NCBI GenBank assembly: GCA_030280995.1
Contig: JASXTE010000002.1
Location: 35,895,183 to 35,959,182 of the forward strand
Direction: 5' to 3'
Origin: Hemileia vastatrix
Taxonomy: Eukaryota > Basidiomycota > Pucciniomycetes > Pucciniales > Zaghouaniaceae
Length of the DNA stretch: 64,000 nt
The position numbers were made by a program, and so were the translations under genes. Below the pieces are notes generated by a model. The model did not search any database. It was not told the DNA's origin and worked only from the letters and a program-made list of their open reading frames with translations. This document shows, piece by piece, positions 31,440-44,758 of this stretch (its first letter is position 1; each line of letters starts with the position of its first letter).

Positions 31440-32615
31440 TGTCAGCCTAGATATCCCTAGGACTGAGTATTTCTTATACTTTAAGTAAGATAATCTTAAG
31501 TAAATTAAGCTTATATCTTAAAAATAAGGTTAAAGCAATAATATATATGATTATATTACATATATATATAATTATTACTCTATTATATAAATTATAGTAG
31601 TTTTAATAGCTTATCCATAGCCTAATAATACTTATTTAGGTGTTAATGGAGTCATAATATACTTATCTTTAGTGATATTAAGTAATGATTAACATACATA
31701 GGCTTATATGTATACATAAATCTCATATTCAGTGAAATATGCAGTATATTATGTATATTTAGGTATATAAGTGGGTTTTAGACTCTTAATAGCCTATAAC
31801 CTTTATTTTTCTGCCTATTTTAGGTCATATGGACATATCCAGTGGACTCACAGCGCCTACAGAAGCATATACATCTATTTCAGGCGCATACACTCAGTCT
31901 GGACAGCTTAATCTGCTTCCTTGGATGGATATTCACGGATTTATGGGTTGGGAGGTCATTGCTGGGTTAATATGGATGCTTGGGGATGTTATTGGGGGCT
32001 TGGAAATTTCATTTTTTTCTTTTATATGCTTTGGGTTTCATTAAATCTCTTTTGGATTACTTATTTTACCTGTTTCTTTATGGTATCCGCTTTTATCTGG
32101 ATTTTCTATTTATGGTATGGGTCTGTGTTATCATTAATTGTGACGGAGGGTCCTTACTGGAGGTCTTGGTGCTGAATATGCTTGAAGTGGACGCCATGGG
32201 GAGGTGATGGGACCTCACAGTTCTGTATTTGCCGGGGATAGTAGTGACATCATCTGGATTGAAGGTCTGTGCACTCCAGTGGATTTTGGTATAAGTAAGG
32301 GAGGATTTTGACGGTTATTAGACATCATTCACTTACTAAAATTCAAATAAACATTATAACACAATTATTATTATTCAAAGATATATCATATAGCCATTTT
32401 AAATTGATATTATCTTTATATAAGCTATAACTATATTATATTCATCTATTTTCCACCACTAGCATGCATTTAAATCCAAGTATTGTGAGTTTTATATGAG
32501 TACAACTATTTTATTATTCTTCCCCTGAGGTTTAATTACTAAATAATTTATTAAAAAGTAGTAGGACCATTAATAAATACTATTAAATCATACTTAAATA
32601 CTAGATACACCGACA
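31440..32615 (+). repeat. Element B 3' LTR
   Basis: About 1176 bp, TGTCAGCC ... CCGACA, followed by the second ATCTT at 32616-32620. Confidence 0.9.
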
Positions 32616-32620
32616 ATCTT

Positions 32621-34147
32621 TATAAAATTTCTCTGAGCCAGAATTCTCTTTGGTAGGTGGTCTTCTTGATAATCCATCTGGCATGGTAAACATCTTGCCA
32701 GGCTTTTGAGCTAAATAAAAAAAAATTCTGAATAAAAGCTACCAAGCTAGTCATGGGCACATTTGGTAAACTTGGATAATTAATCATTTGGATTAAAGAT
32801 TTAGCATCAACTTTTAATTCAAAGTGTTGTCCCCATAAGATACTTCAAAGTTGCTTTAAGATTTTTGCAACACCTGAAAGCTCTAATTTAGGTTGTTAAT
32901 ATCTTGATTCCACCTTACTACATACTACAGATTCATACCTATTTGGTCTAATATAACAAGCTTTTTCCATTTGAGACAGAACCTCCCCAGAAGCAACTTG
33001 ACTTGAATCCACTGTTAAATAAATCAGGCCTGCATATTTCCCATAATCTAACTTTTGCAGGATAATATATTCCCCTACTACGTTTTTTAATCTAAAGAAA
33101 GCCTCTTCACACTCGTCATCCCACTTCCAGTCAGTATCCTTCCTAGTCAACCATCTCAAAGGAGCATCCAATGAAGAAAAATCCTTGATGAGCATTCTTA
33201 AACACACATGCCTAAAAATCCTCTGACTTTGGTTGTATTCTTTAGTATTTTCCAGGAATGAGTTATATTTTCTTTCTTCTTTGACATAATACTACCCTCT
33301 TTACATACCCCATGACCTAATATTTCTAAAGCTAGAACACAACAAGAAAATTTCAAACCTGAAATAGTTAAACAGCCTCTTCAATCCTAAAAAAAATTCT
33401 CTCTAAAATAACATTGTATTCCCAGATAGATTTTTGTATCCCTGGATTCTCCTTCAATACTTCATTACCATAATCTGTTGAAGGTCCTTTTATACCACCA
33501 TAATCAATAAATATACCAGCATATTGTGGAATTTTGTCTTGTAGAATCCATTCCATCTGAGCTTGATAAACAGCAACTGAGTTGTTTGCTCCTTGAGGTA
33601 ATCTTGTTAGTTGTAGTCATCCAAGTGGTGCATCAAAAGTTGTAAGTGGTCTTGAGTCCAGATGCAACTCACATTCATCATATACCTCCATTATATCTCC
33701 TAAAAAATAACACAATCTCCCTGGAAACATCTCTACAAATTCCACTGAACTAGGTGGTATTCCTGCATCTTTCATTGTAACCCTATTTAGTTCCTTTAAA
33801 TCATGAACTACCCTAAGCTTTCCATTAAGTTTTCTATTACAGAATACTGGACTTGAATAATTTGATGATGATTTTTTGTATACTCCAGTTTTAATTCTTT
33901 CTCTAATGAGTTCAATGTAATCTTCTTTTATAGTAGTGGGTATTGGAATTGGCTTCTTTTGCCATGGTTCATGCAAAACAACTAGAATATTTTAGGGCTT
34001 CCCATAAGAATTCTTTAACATACCTCCCTCTTCTACAAATACAATAGCTTTCTCACTCTTAGCCATTACATCCAATAACAACCTTTTTTTCCCACCTGAA
34101 ATCTATCCTTCAGGTCCAAAATTAACAACCTCTAATATCTTGACAGT
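32621..34147 (-). pseudogene. pol: Element A reverse transcriptase and RNase H, decayed
   Basis: Minus strand, many stops. In order: RT start (33976-33617) with P-W-Q-K-K-P-I-P-I-P and V-H-D-L-K-E-L-N-R-V-T; a finger/palm piece (33556-33368) where the expected F-I-D-D reads F-I-D-Y and which contains K-E-N-P-G-I; RNase H start (33207-32896) with W-K-W-D-D-E-C-E-E-A-F and T-V-D-S-S; and the D-G-L-S-R-R tail near 32655-32680. The N-P-G-I and D-L-x-x-L-N-R-V-T signatures mark a gypsy lineage common in basidiomycetes, distinct from B, C and D. Interrupted on the right by the TIR element at 34148 and on the left by element B. Confidence 0.75.
34145..34147. repeat. 3-bp target duplication AGT, left
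   Basis: AGT precedes CACCAC at 34148 and recurs at 44756-44758 after GTGGTG. Confidence 0.8.
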
Positions 34148-34185
34148 CACCACGGGAAGTCTAGGGGTGAATTGCTAGCAATCCT
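34148..34185 (+). repeat. Left terminal inverted repeat of the 10.6-kb element
   Basis: About 37 bp matching the inverse of 44716-44755 with a few mismatches; GCTAGC core at 34174-34179. Confidence 0.82.
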
Positions 34186-34689
34186 CTCTCTTGAAATTTA
34201 GAGTGTCCCTTAATTATGCCAGGTTTATGAATACTTTATAAACATAAGTAAATTAGAGTTAGATTTACATTTATTCTCAGATTGATTTTAGACAGAATAT
34301 CAACTGATTCCAAATTATGCACAAGTTGATCCTCCAGAACTTGATTTTGGTCCTCTGATGAGAACAAATTGAGCACAAATTGATCTAACCTAAGCTTATG
34401 CATATATAATAATTCAGGATACTTGCTCTATTAAATTTGATAATAAAAAAAAATATTGATGAATTTATATAAAAAAAATTATTATGTAAGATATTAAATT
34501 ATAAATTTAGGCATCATAGGAGGGCACGTAATAGAACTTAATTATACTATGTGACACCTTAATACTGTATCACGCATTCTGAAACATTTAAAACAAAATG
34601 AGTCATAATGGGCAATGAAATTGCTTGGACAGACTCTTTCAAAATTAATACTGACCATAATACACAAGTATGAAACCTTGGCATCTATC

Positions 34690-37600
34690 CAATAAAAGAT
34701 TTTCCTTCTGATAAAAGGATTTTTCTCAGTTACTACCTGCTAAAAAGTGTCCTTCTGTGGTTTGTCTGACCTTCAGGGGGGTAATTTGGCCACATCACAC
34801 TACTTCTATTTCCATGATTGACCAAAACATCATCCTCATTCCCATCTAAAGAGTTGATCTCATCTGACAGTGGCTGATCAAAGGGGTCCACCACAAGTTT
34901 AGCCAAAATTTTGGTGAACACTTTTTTGATGGATAGTGACTAACTGGTGCTTTCTGAAATTGTCCACCTCAAGTTAGGATAAACTTCAGGAGGATAAATT
35001 TATTATGAATACCAAATTAACTGAAGAATACTTTTGCCCTAGCTACTCTGCATCATAAAAGTGTCCAACTGAGGTTTAGCCATAATTCAGGTAGACACTT
35101 TTGGAAAGGCACAGTCTGATGGGTTTAATATCTATATATGGCAATAAGTATCAGTTTTTTATCAACATGGAGCTAGAATTAATTTAATATGGCCAAAGTG
35201 TCCACCTGAAGTTTGGCCAAAATACATGTGGAAATTTTTATGAGGATTACTTAATGAAATGAAGAAGACTTGCAATTACTTTCCATCATAAAATTTTCAA
35301 ACTTAAGTTTATAGAAAATTGTGGTGACACTTTTTCCAGATCCAGTCATATGGGATCAACTCTCTATATGGCAATGAGAATCAATTTTTAGTCAATCATG
35401 GCATTAGAAGTAATTTTATATGGAAAAACTTTCCACCTGATTTTTGGCCAAAAATAAGTTGGAAATGTTTATGAGGAATACTAGATTAACTAAAGAAGAC
35501 TTGCACCCTACTACTGTCCATCATAAAAGTGTCCACCAGAAGAATTCTCAAACTTGTGGTTGACACCTTTGGCCTGGTCCAGCCATATGAGATCAATTCT
35601 GCATATGGAAATGAGGATTTAATTTGGTCAATCATGGTACTAGAAGTAATTTGATATAGATAAAGTGTCCAACTAAATATTGGAAAAAAATCAGTTGAAA
35701 ACTTCATTTAGTTTTTCAAAAAATCAAATTAAGTAAAATTTTATTCCTGATGATGCCCATTTTATCCAACACCTCTTCTGAGCCTTGAAAGTAGGCATTT
35801 AGCTTGAATTTTGAATTTCATATAAAATCCCTATTATTCAACCTATTTCTTTTTATCCCTTTTTTTTCTTTTAGATATCAATTAATTTTATGTAAAACAA
35901 ATCATTTTCATAATTTTTTACCTGTATTTAATAGAATTATTAAAGGTTTAACATCACCCTGTAAGCATTTGGCACCTGTTTTTTTGCTATGCTAATAAAA
36001 ATAATAATATACTGGTAACAAAAAATTGATCAAATGATAATATATTAATAAAACAGAAAGATCAAATACCAGTGGATATGTTTTAAAAAAATACCAGTTG
36101 CACTGAAGAAGAGCTGCACCCTAGATACTCACCATCAAAAAAGTGTCCAGCACAAGTTCGGCCGAACTTGTGCTGGACACTTTTGGTCAGTTGCAGTTAT
36201 ATGAGATCAATTCTTGCTATGGCAATGAAAAAAAACTTTTGGATAAAAAACTTCACTAGAAGTAGTTTTACATAGCCAAATTTTCTACCTAGATTTCATC
36301 CAAACCACAGGTGCACAATTTTTTATCTTTGAAAAAAAGTCAATTTAGTACAATTTATCCCTGATGGCTCTCATTTGCTTCAACACCTCTACTGGCTTTT
36401 GATAGTAGGAATATTACTTGGATTTCTTTTTTCATATTTGATCCCTTTAACTTAATTTTTTATTCCTAATATTGCTTTTGGATATCAATTAATAATTTTT
36501 ATAATAAATTATTTTCATATTTTTATACATTTATTTAATAATATTATAAATGGCATAAAATCACCTGGTATGCATTTGGCACATGAGTTTTTTCTATACT
36601 TATAAAATTAATAGTATAATGGCAACCAAAAATTAATCAAATGATATTAATGAGTGAGGAACAAATATAAAATACCAGTAGACATGTTTGTAAGAAATAC
36701 TAGGTGAACTGAAGAAAAATTCTACCCTAGCTACTCTACATTAAAAAAGTGTCCAGCACAAGTTTGGCCGAACTTGTGCTGGACACTTATGGTCAGGTGC
36801 AGTCAGATGGGAGCAATTCTCTCTATTGAAATGAAGATAAATTTTTGATAAAAAATTACACTAGAAGTAGTTTGATATGGCAAAATTTTCATGCTGAAGT
36901 TTTGGTAAAGCTCAAGTGGATTTTTTTTTTTATTTTTACAATAAGAAAATTTAGTGCAAGTTTAGCCCTGATTGTTCTAATTTAATTCAACATCTCTTTT
37001 TTCTGTTTATGGCAGGAATTTAACTTGGATTTTAATTTTTATCTTTCATTTCTTTTATTTTACTTTATTCCTCTCATATTGCTTTTGGATAGAAGTTTAT
37101 TTTTTGTAAAATAAATCACTTTCATATTTTTTTACCTTTATTTAATAATATTATAAAAGGTGTAACATCACCCAGTATTCATTTGGCACACAATTTTTTC
37201 TATACTGATAATATTAATAATATAATGGTGACAAAAAATTAATCAATTGATAAATATGATTGAGGCACAAAGATTTAATAACAGTGGAAATGTTTATAAT
37301 AAATTTCAGATGATTAAAAATGACTTGCACCCTGGATACTATTCATGATAAAAGTGTCCAGCACAAGTTTTGCCAAACTTGTGATGGACACTTTTGGTTG
37401 CATGCCATCAGAAGCAATCAATTCTTTTTATGGAAATGAGACTGAATTATCACTCCATCATTGCACTGAAAGTAGTTTTACATAGACAAATTGTCCCCTG
37501 GAAGTTTTTCCAAACCTAAGGTAGACAATTTTTTCCTTTGGTAAAAAGTAAATTTGATCCATGTTAATCTATGAAGGTGCCCGTTTTTTCTGAAGCCTCT

Positions 37601-40600
37601 ACTGGCTCATGATAGCAGAAATTATACTTAATATCTTTATTTCATGTTTGATCTCTTTAATTTTAATCTTACCCTTTTATTTATCCTTTAGCTTTTAAAT
37701 ATCAATTTTATTTTGGTAAAACTGATAACTTTCACATTTTTTTATATTTATTATATTATATTATTAAAGTTGTAAAATCATCCAGTGTACATTCATTACA
37801 CATTTTTTTGCTATACTAATAACATTAATAATATAATGGTGACTAAAAAATAATCAAATAATAAATATGGATGACACAGAAAGATCAAATACCCATAGAC
37901 ATTTTTAAAATGAATATAAGATTAACTGAAGAAGACTTGCACCCTAGCTACTCTCCATCATAAAAGTGTCCAGCACAATTTCAGCTGAGCTTGTGCTGGA
38001 CACTTTTGGTTGCATGCAGTCAGATGGGATAAATTTACTCAATGGAAGTTAAAATGAATTTTTGCTCAATCATTGCACAAGAAGTAGCTTTATACTGCTA
38101 TACTATCCTCCTGATTTTTTGGAAAACATCAGGTGGACACTTTTATTAATTTTAAAAAAAAGAAAAAATATTCCAAATCTAGAACTGGTGGTGCAATTTT
38201 GGTCTGAAAACTCAAATTATCTTTGATGGCAGAAATTTTATTTGAATGTTTAATTTCATATTTAATCACTTTTATTTTACTTTTTTGTTCCTGTTTTTGC
38301 TTTCAAATATCAATTTGTTTATTGTAAAACTAATTATTTTCATATTTTTTTTACTTTTATTTAATAAGATTATGAAAGATGTAGCATCTCCCAGTATGCA
38401 TTTGGCTTACAAATTTTTTCAATACTAATAACATTAATATTATAATGGTGAAAAACAATGAATCAAATGATAAATATGAATGACTCAGAAAGATCATATA
38501 CAAGTGGATTTGTTTATAAGGAATACCTGATGAACTGAAGAAGACCTGCACCCTAGATACTCACCATCATAAAAGTGTCCAGCATAAGTTCGGCCGAACT
38601 TGTGCTGGACACTTTTGGTTGCATGCAGTCAGATGGGATAAATTACTCTATGGAAATGAAAATGACATTTTGCTCAATCATTGCACAATAAGTAGTTTGA
38701 TATTGCCAAAATGTCCTCCTGATGATTTTTCAAAACTCATCAGGACACTTTCTTTGGTTTAACAAAAAAGAAAATATAGTGCAAGTTTAGCCCTGGTGGT
38801 GCACATTTGATCTAACACCTCTACTTGTTATTGATAGTGGGAATTTTCCTTAGATTTCTTTTTCTTATTTTATCCCTTTTATTTTACTTTTTTATTGCTC
38901 ATATTGCTTTGTATATCAATTTTTAATTTTTAAAATAAATAATTTTCATACTCTTATACCTTTATTTAATAATATATGATTAAAGGTGGAACACCACCTG
39001 GTATGCCTTTTTCACACAAGTTATTACTATAGTAATAACGTTAACAATATAATGATGACAAAAAATTAATCAAATGGTAAATTTAAATGACACAGAAAGA
39101 TCAAATTCTAGTGGAAATGTTTATAAGAAATCCCTTTTGAGTTTAAGAAGATTTGCTGTATGCCTACTATCAATTATAAAAGTGTCCAGCACAAGTTCGG
39201 CCGAACTTGTGCTGGACACTTTTGGTTGCATGAAGTCATATGAGATAAATTCTCTCTATGGCAATAAAAAATGATATTTCAATCAATTATTGAAGTAAAG
39301 AATGTTTAATATTGTAATATTGTCCCCTGGATGTCTGTCCAAACCTCAGTTCAAAATTTGTTAGCTATACATAAAATTAAGTTTAGACCAAGTCTTGACC
39401 TAGGGGTCCCCAACTGTCCCAACACCACTTCTGGCTCTTGATAGTAAAAATTTTACTTGTATTTTTTATTTCGTATTTGATCCCATTTATTTTCATTTTA
39501 CTTTTCTATTACTCTTTTTAATTTTAAATATCAATTTATTTTTTTAAAAACTAAACATATTCATATTTTTTTAACTTTATATAATAATATTATTAAAGTT
39601 TTAACATCACCAATTTTGCATTTGGCATGCAGGTTTTTGCTATACTAGAAACATTAATAATATATATGGTGACAAAAAATTAATTATAAGATAAATATGA
39701 ATGATAAAAAAAAGTTAAAAACCCAATAGAAATGTGAAAAACAAAAAACTGATGTACTGAGAAACACTTCCACCCTAGCTACTCTCCATCATAAAAGTGT
39801 CCAGCACAAGTTCGGCTGAACTTGTGCTGGACACTTTTGTTCAGGTTCAGTCAGATGGGATCAATTCTCTCTGTGGCAATTAAATTAAAAAAAATTCTAA
39901 ATAATTACATTAGAAGTAGTTTGGTATGGCTGAATTATCCACCTTGAGTTTTTCCAAACCTCAGGTGAAAAATTTTTTATCTTTAAAAAAAATTAATTTT
40001 TATCAAATTTAGCCCTGGTGGCACCCATTTGTTTCAACACCTCTACTGGCTCTTGAAGGCAGGAATTTTTCTTGAATTTTTCTTTTTCATATTTGATCTC
40101 TTTTACTTTACTTTTTTATCACTCATGTTACATTTGGATATTAATTTATAATTTTGGAAAAGAAATCATTTTCATATTTTTTTAACATTTTTTAATAATA
40201 TTATAAAAGGTGTAATATAACATGGCATGCATTTGGCGCACAAGTTTTTTCTGTACTAATAAAATTAATAAAATTCTAATGACAAAAAATTAATCAGATT
40301 ATAAAATATGAATAACACATAAAGATCAAATACTATTTGACATGTTTTAAAAAAATAACAGTAGCACTGAAGAAGACCTGCACCCTAGCTACTCTCCATC
40401 ATAAAAGTGTCCAGCACAAGTTCGGCCAAACTTGTGCTGGACACTTTTGGTCAGGTGCAGTCAGATGGGATCAATTCTCTCTATGGAAATGAAAAAAATT
40501 ATTTGATAAGAAACTTCACTAGATGTAGTTTGATATAGCTGAATTATCCACCTAGAGTTCATCCAAACCACAGGTACACAATTTTTTATCTTTAAAAAAC

Positions 40601-43345
40601 AATCAATTAAGTACAATTTATCCCTGACGGCTCTCATTTGCTTCAACATCTCTATTGGCCTTTGATATTAGCAATAATACTTGGATTTCTTTTTTCATAT
40701 TTGATCGCTTTAAATTAATTTTTTATTCCTCATATTGCTCTTGGATATCAATTAATAAATTTTAAAATAAATTTTTTTAATATTTTTATACATTTTTTTA
40801 ATAATATTATAAAATGTGTAACATCACTCAGTATGCATTTGGCACACAATTTTTTGCAATACTTATATAATTAATAATATAATTAAGACAAAAAATTAAT
40901 CAAACAATATGTATGAGTGAGGCACAAAGATAAAATACCAGTAGACATGTTTGTAAGAAATACCAGATGAACTGAAGAAAAATTCTACCCCAGCCGCTCT
41001 CCATCATAGAGGTGTCCAGAATAAGTTCGGCCGAACTTGTGCTGGACACTTTTGGTCATGTGCAGTCAGATGGGATCAATTTACTGTATGGCAACAAAAA
41101 AATTTTTTTATCAAATTTCACTAGAAGTAGTTTGGTTTAGCTGAATCATCCACCTGCTGTTCTACCCAATATCAGGTGTATAATTTTTTATCTTTAAAGA
41201 AAAGTTCACTTATTACAATTAAGCCCTGATGGCTCCCATTTGCTTTAACACCTCTACTGGCTCTTGATAGCAGGAATTTTACCAGTATTTTTTTCATATT
41301 TTAACTCTTTGACTTTTATTTTACTCTTTTATTCCTCTTTTTACTTTTAAATTTCAATTTAATTTTTGTAAAACTATTCCTTTCCATATTTATTTACATC
41401 TATTTTAAAAAATTATTGAAGGTATAACTTCACATGGTATGCATTTGGCACACAAGTTTTTCCTATACTAATAACATTAATAATATAATGGTGATAAAAT
41501 ATTAATCGGATGATAAATATGAAAGATACAGACTGATCAAATACCAGTAGACATGTTTATGAGAAATACAAGATGAACGAACTGAAGAAAATTTCCACCC
41601 AAGCTACTCTCCATCATAAAAGTGTCCAGCACAAGTTTGGCCAAACTTGTGCTGGACACTTTTAGTCACGTGCAGTCAGATGGGATCAATTCTCTATATG
41701 GCAACAAAAAAACATTTTTTTATTAAACTTCACTACAAGCAGTTTTGTTTAGCTGAATCATCCACCTGTTGTTCTTCCCAACCTCAGGTGTATAATTTTT
41801 TATCTTTAAAAAAAAGGTCACTTATTACAATTCAGCCCTGATGGCTCCCATTTTTTTCAACACTTCTACTGGCTCTTGAGAGCAAGAATTTTACTAGTAT
41901 TTTGTTTTTCATAATTGATCTCTTTGAGATTAATTTTACCTTTTTATCCCTCATATTGCTTTTTTATATCAATTTATTTTTTGTAAAACAAATCATTTTC
42001 ATATTTTTTTACCTTTATTTAATAATATTATAAAAGGTGTAACATCACCCGGTATGCATTTGGCACACAAGTTTTTGCTATACTTATAATATTAATAATA
42101 TAATGGTGACAATAAATTAATCAAATGATATATATGAGTGAGGCACAAAGATCAAGTACCAATGGACATGTTTATAAGAAATACCATATTAACTGAAGAA
42201 AAATTCTACCCTAGCTACTCTCCATCATAAATGTGTCCAGCACAAGTTCGGCCGAACTTGTGCTGGACACTTTTTGTCACATGCAGTCTGGTGTGATCAA
42301 TTCTCTCTCAATCATTGAACTAGAAGTTGTTTGATATGGCTAAATGGTTATGCTGAAGTTTTTTTAAACCTCAGATTGGCACTTTTTTGTTTTTCAAAAA
42401 AGCAATTATAGTCCAAGTTTAGCCTCACTGGTGGACATTTGCCCCAACATGTCTACTTGCTCTTGATGGCAGTATATTTATTTTAATTTTTTATTTCATA
42501 TTTGATTCCTTTAATTTTACCTTTTTATCCCTCATATTGCTTTTGTATATCAATTTATTTTTTGTAAAACAAATCATTTTCATATTTTTTTAACTTTATT
42601 TAATAATATTATAAAAGGTGTAACATCACCCGGTATGCATTTGGCACACGAGTTTTTGCTATACTTATAATATTAAAACATAATGGTGACAAAAAATCAA
42701 TCAAATGATAAATATGAGTGAGGCACAAAGATCAAATACCAGTGGACATGTTTATAAGAAATACCAGATGAACTGAAGAAAAATTCCACCCTAGCTAACC
42801 TCCATCATAAAAGTGTCCAGCACAAGTTCAGCCGAACTTGTGCTGGACACTTTTGGTCACATGCAGTCTGATGTGATCAATTCTCTCTATTGCAATGAAG
42901 ATGAATTTTTCTTTAATAATTGCACTAGAAGTTGTTTGATATGGCAAAATTGTCATCCTGAAGTTTTGTTAAAGCTCCAGTGGATTTTTTTTTATTTTTA
43001 CAAAAAAGAAATTATAGTCCAAGTTTAGTGCCACTGGTGGGCGTTCACCCCATCATGTCTACTTGCTCTTGATGGGAGGAATTTCACTTTAATTTTTTAT
43101 TTCATATTTGATCCCTTTAATTTTACCTTTTTATCCCTCATATTGCTTTTGGATATCAATTTATTTTTTGTAAAACAAATCATTTTCATATTTTTTTACC
43201 TTTATTTAATAATATTATAAAAGGTGTAACATCACCTAGTATGCATTTGACACACGAGTTTTTGCTATACTTATAATATTAATAACATAATGGTGACAAA
43301 AATCAATCAAATGATAAATATGAGTGAGGCACAAAGGTCAAATAC
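34690..43345. repeat. Satellite array, about 608-bp unit with central palindrome
   Basis: Twelve well-kept units have a near-perfect palindrome (aaaagtgtccagcacaagtt and its complement around TTCGGCCGAA, 46 bp when perfect, e.g. 36139-36184) near 36.14, 36.75, 37.35, 37.96, 38.57, 39.18, 39.79, 40.40, 41.01, 41.62, 42.23 and 42.81 kb. Three older, shorter-spaced units lie at 34.74, 35.05 and 35.53 kb. The flanks of each palindrome also repeat (e.g. TATGCATTTGGCACAC and ATGATAAATATGAGTGAGGC). No coding potential is conserved between units. Confidence 0.9.
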
Positions 43346-43940
43346 CAATTAATCAATAGTTCTTTTTAATATTATAAATTTTTTGATTAAATAAAATGGT
43401 AATAATGAATTATATTTTTCATCCACCATTCCACTCTAATGATTCCCACTGCACAAAAAGGGTTCACTTGGTCCTTTCTTTACTGCTTGTGCATATATTT
43501 TATTGCCCACAGTACTACAATTTTTTGTAGTGATTATCCCACATCTGATTCAGGAATATTTTTAAATATAAGTTTTTTTTAAAAAAGACCTTATCATATC
43601 CAATATCCCACAAAAAATACAACCTGTTTTTGTATTAAAGCCCGTTAATTATTAAGAAATTGTTAAAATAATTAGATTAGACCCTGGCACAGCTAGATCC
43701 ATACCAACTGACCTAAAGTCTTTTCAATATTGAAAACAATTAAATAAAATTATGATATCATACTAAATTATGGGCACCAACCATAATTCAGCACTTCTCA
43801 TTTGCTCTGCTACAAAATGAGTGCATGTAGCATTTTTCTAACGTCGGACTGTTTTTCTTCCTTCCCTCACACCTTTAGTCCAGAATGAAAATTTAGTATG
43901 AGTTTTGGTCAAAATGGTTTGCCAATGTTATCTGTATGCA
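43346..43940. other. Right unique part of the 10.6-kb element
   Basis: Non-repetitive AT-rich DNA between the satellite and the TGCATA block. No gene or second copy is visible in this window. Confidence 0.5.
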
Positions 43941-44355
43941 ATATGAATTCATATTGCATATTTCTATTTATGCATAAAATATACTCGTTAAGCATCATTT
44001 TTTTTGCATTTTTCAATCATTATGCATATTTATGCATATTCATATGCATATTCATTATAAAGATTTATATGCATATTAATATATTTTATTCATATACGTA
44101 TATGCACCTTTTTTTTGCATATTCAATATGCATATTTTTAATGCATATTCAATATGCATATTTTTATGCATATTAAATATGCATATTTTTAATGCATATT
44201 CAATATGCATATTTTTAATGCATATTCAATATGCATATTTTTATGCATATTTTATGCATATTTTTATGCATATTCAATATGAATATTTTTTATGCATAAT
44301 CACTATGCATATTTTTTTGCATATTTTTATGCATATTTTTTATGCATATTTATTC
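43941..44355. repeat. TGCATATT short-motif repeat block
   Basis: Dense runs of ATGCATATTCAATATGCATA-type units of about 22-27 bp, most regular at 44120-44350. Because ATGCAT and ATATGCATAT are self-complementary, the block is also a string of small palindromes. Small plus-strand open frames here (43898-44484) are repeat by-products. Confidence 0.88.
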
Positions 44356-44715
44356 TTCATAGTCATTATGCATACACTTTGGATAGGCAATTCACATCAA
44401 TTTTTAGCATGCAATAAGTATCCACCATGCAAATTCAAATGCATATGCATCTATATCAAACACGCAACATATATTCAAGTTTAATATTTGAATATTAAGG
44501 TATGCTAAGTGATGTTGTTCAACCTTTTGCCAAACCTGAGATTAACTGATGTTCAATGTGGTTCTTAAGCTCTGCTCAAGGAGGGATTGTTCTGGATTCA
44601 ATCTGTGACAGTTTATTTTTTCAATGTTTTTTCATCAGATTTAAAAACATCTTTCTGACAGTTTCAGGATGGTTTCCCAACAGTTTCCTGACAAATTCCT
44701 AATAGTTTCAAAAAG

Positions 44716-44755
44716 AGGGAACTGCTAGCAGTTCACCCCCAGATTTCCCGTGGTG
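44716..44755 (-). repeat. Right terminal inverted repeat of the 10.6-kb element
   Basis: Ends ...CCCGTGGTG, inverse of the 34148 end, with CTGCTAGCAG at 44722-44731 and AGT duplication at 44756-44758. Confidence 0.82.
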
Positions 44756-44758
44756 AGT

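Larger units (their letters stand above)
15273..32615 (+). mobile_element. Element B: Ty3/gypsy chromovirus carrying nested element C
   Basis: Plus-strand element with 5' LTR 15273-16445, gag/protease 16884-19592, pol 28180-31327 and 3' LTR 31440-32615. Its ATCTT duplication lies in element A. Element C (19598-28179) is inserted just after the protease. The two LTRs have clearly more differences than those of C or D, and gag and pol carry many stops and shifts, so B is older than C, as the nesting requires. RT and integrase active-site residues are altered, so the copy is dead. Confidence 0.9.
34148..44755. mobile_element. 10.6-kb TIR element filled with satellite repeats
   Basis: The left end begins CACCACGGGAAGTCTAGGGG and the right end is its imperfect inverse (CACCACGGGAAATCTGGGGG read inward). 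Each end contains a TGCTAGCA palindrome 27 bp in, and the element is flanked by AGT duplications. It interrupts element A, whose pol reading resumes on both sides. Inside there is no transposase or other gene: a 0.5-kb left subterminal region, about fifteen tandem units up to 43.35 kb, a short-motif TGCATATT block, and a right subterminal region. CAC termini plus 3-bp duplication resemble CACTA/CMC elements, so it is called a non-autonomous CACTA-like element by inference. Confidence 0.82.

Noticed and set aside
43898..44484. Repetitive frames rich in M-H-I-F and Y-A-Y
   Set aside because: Translation of the TGCATATT repeat block.
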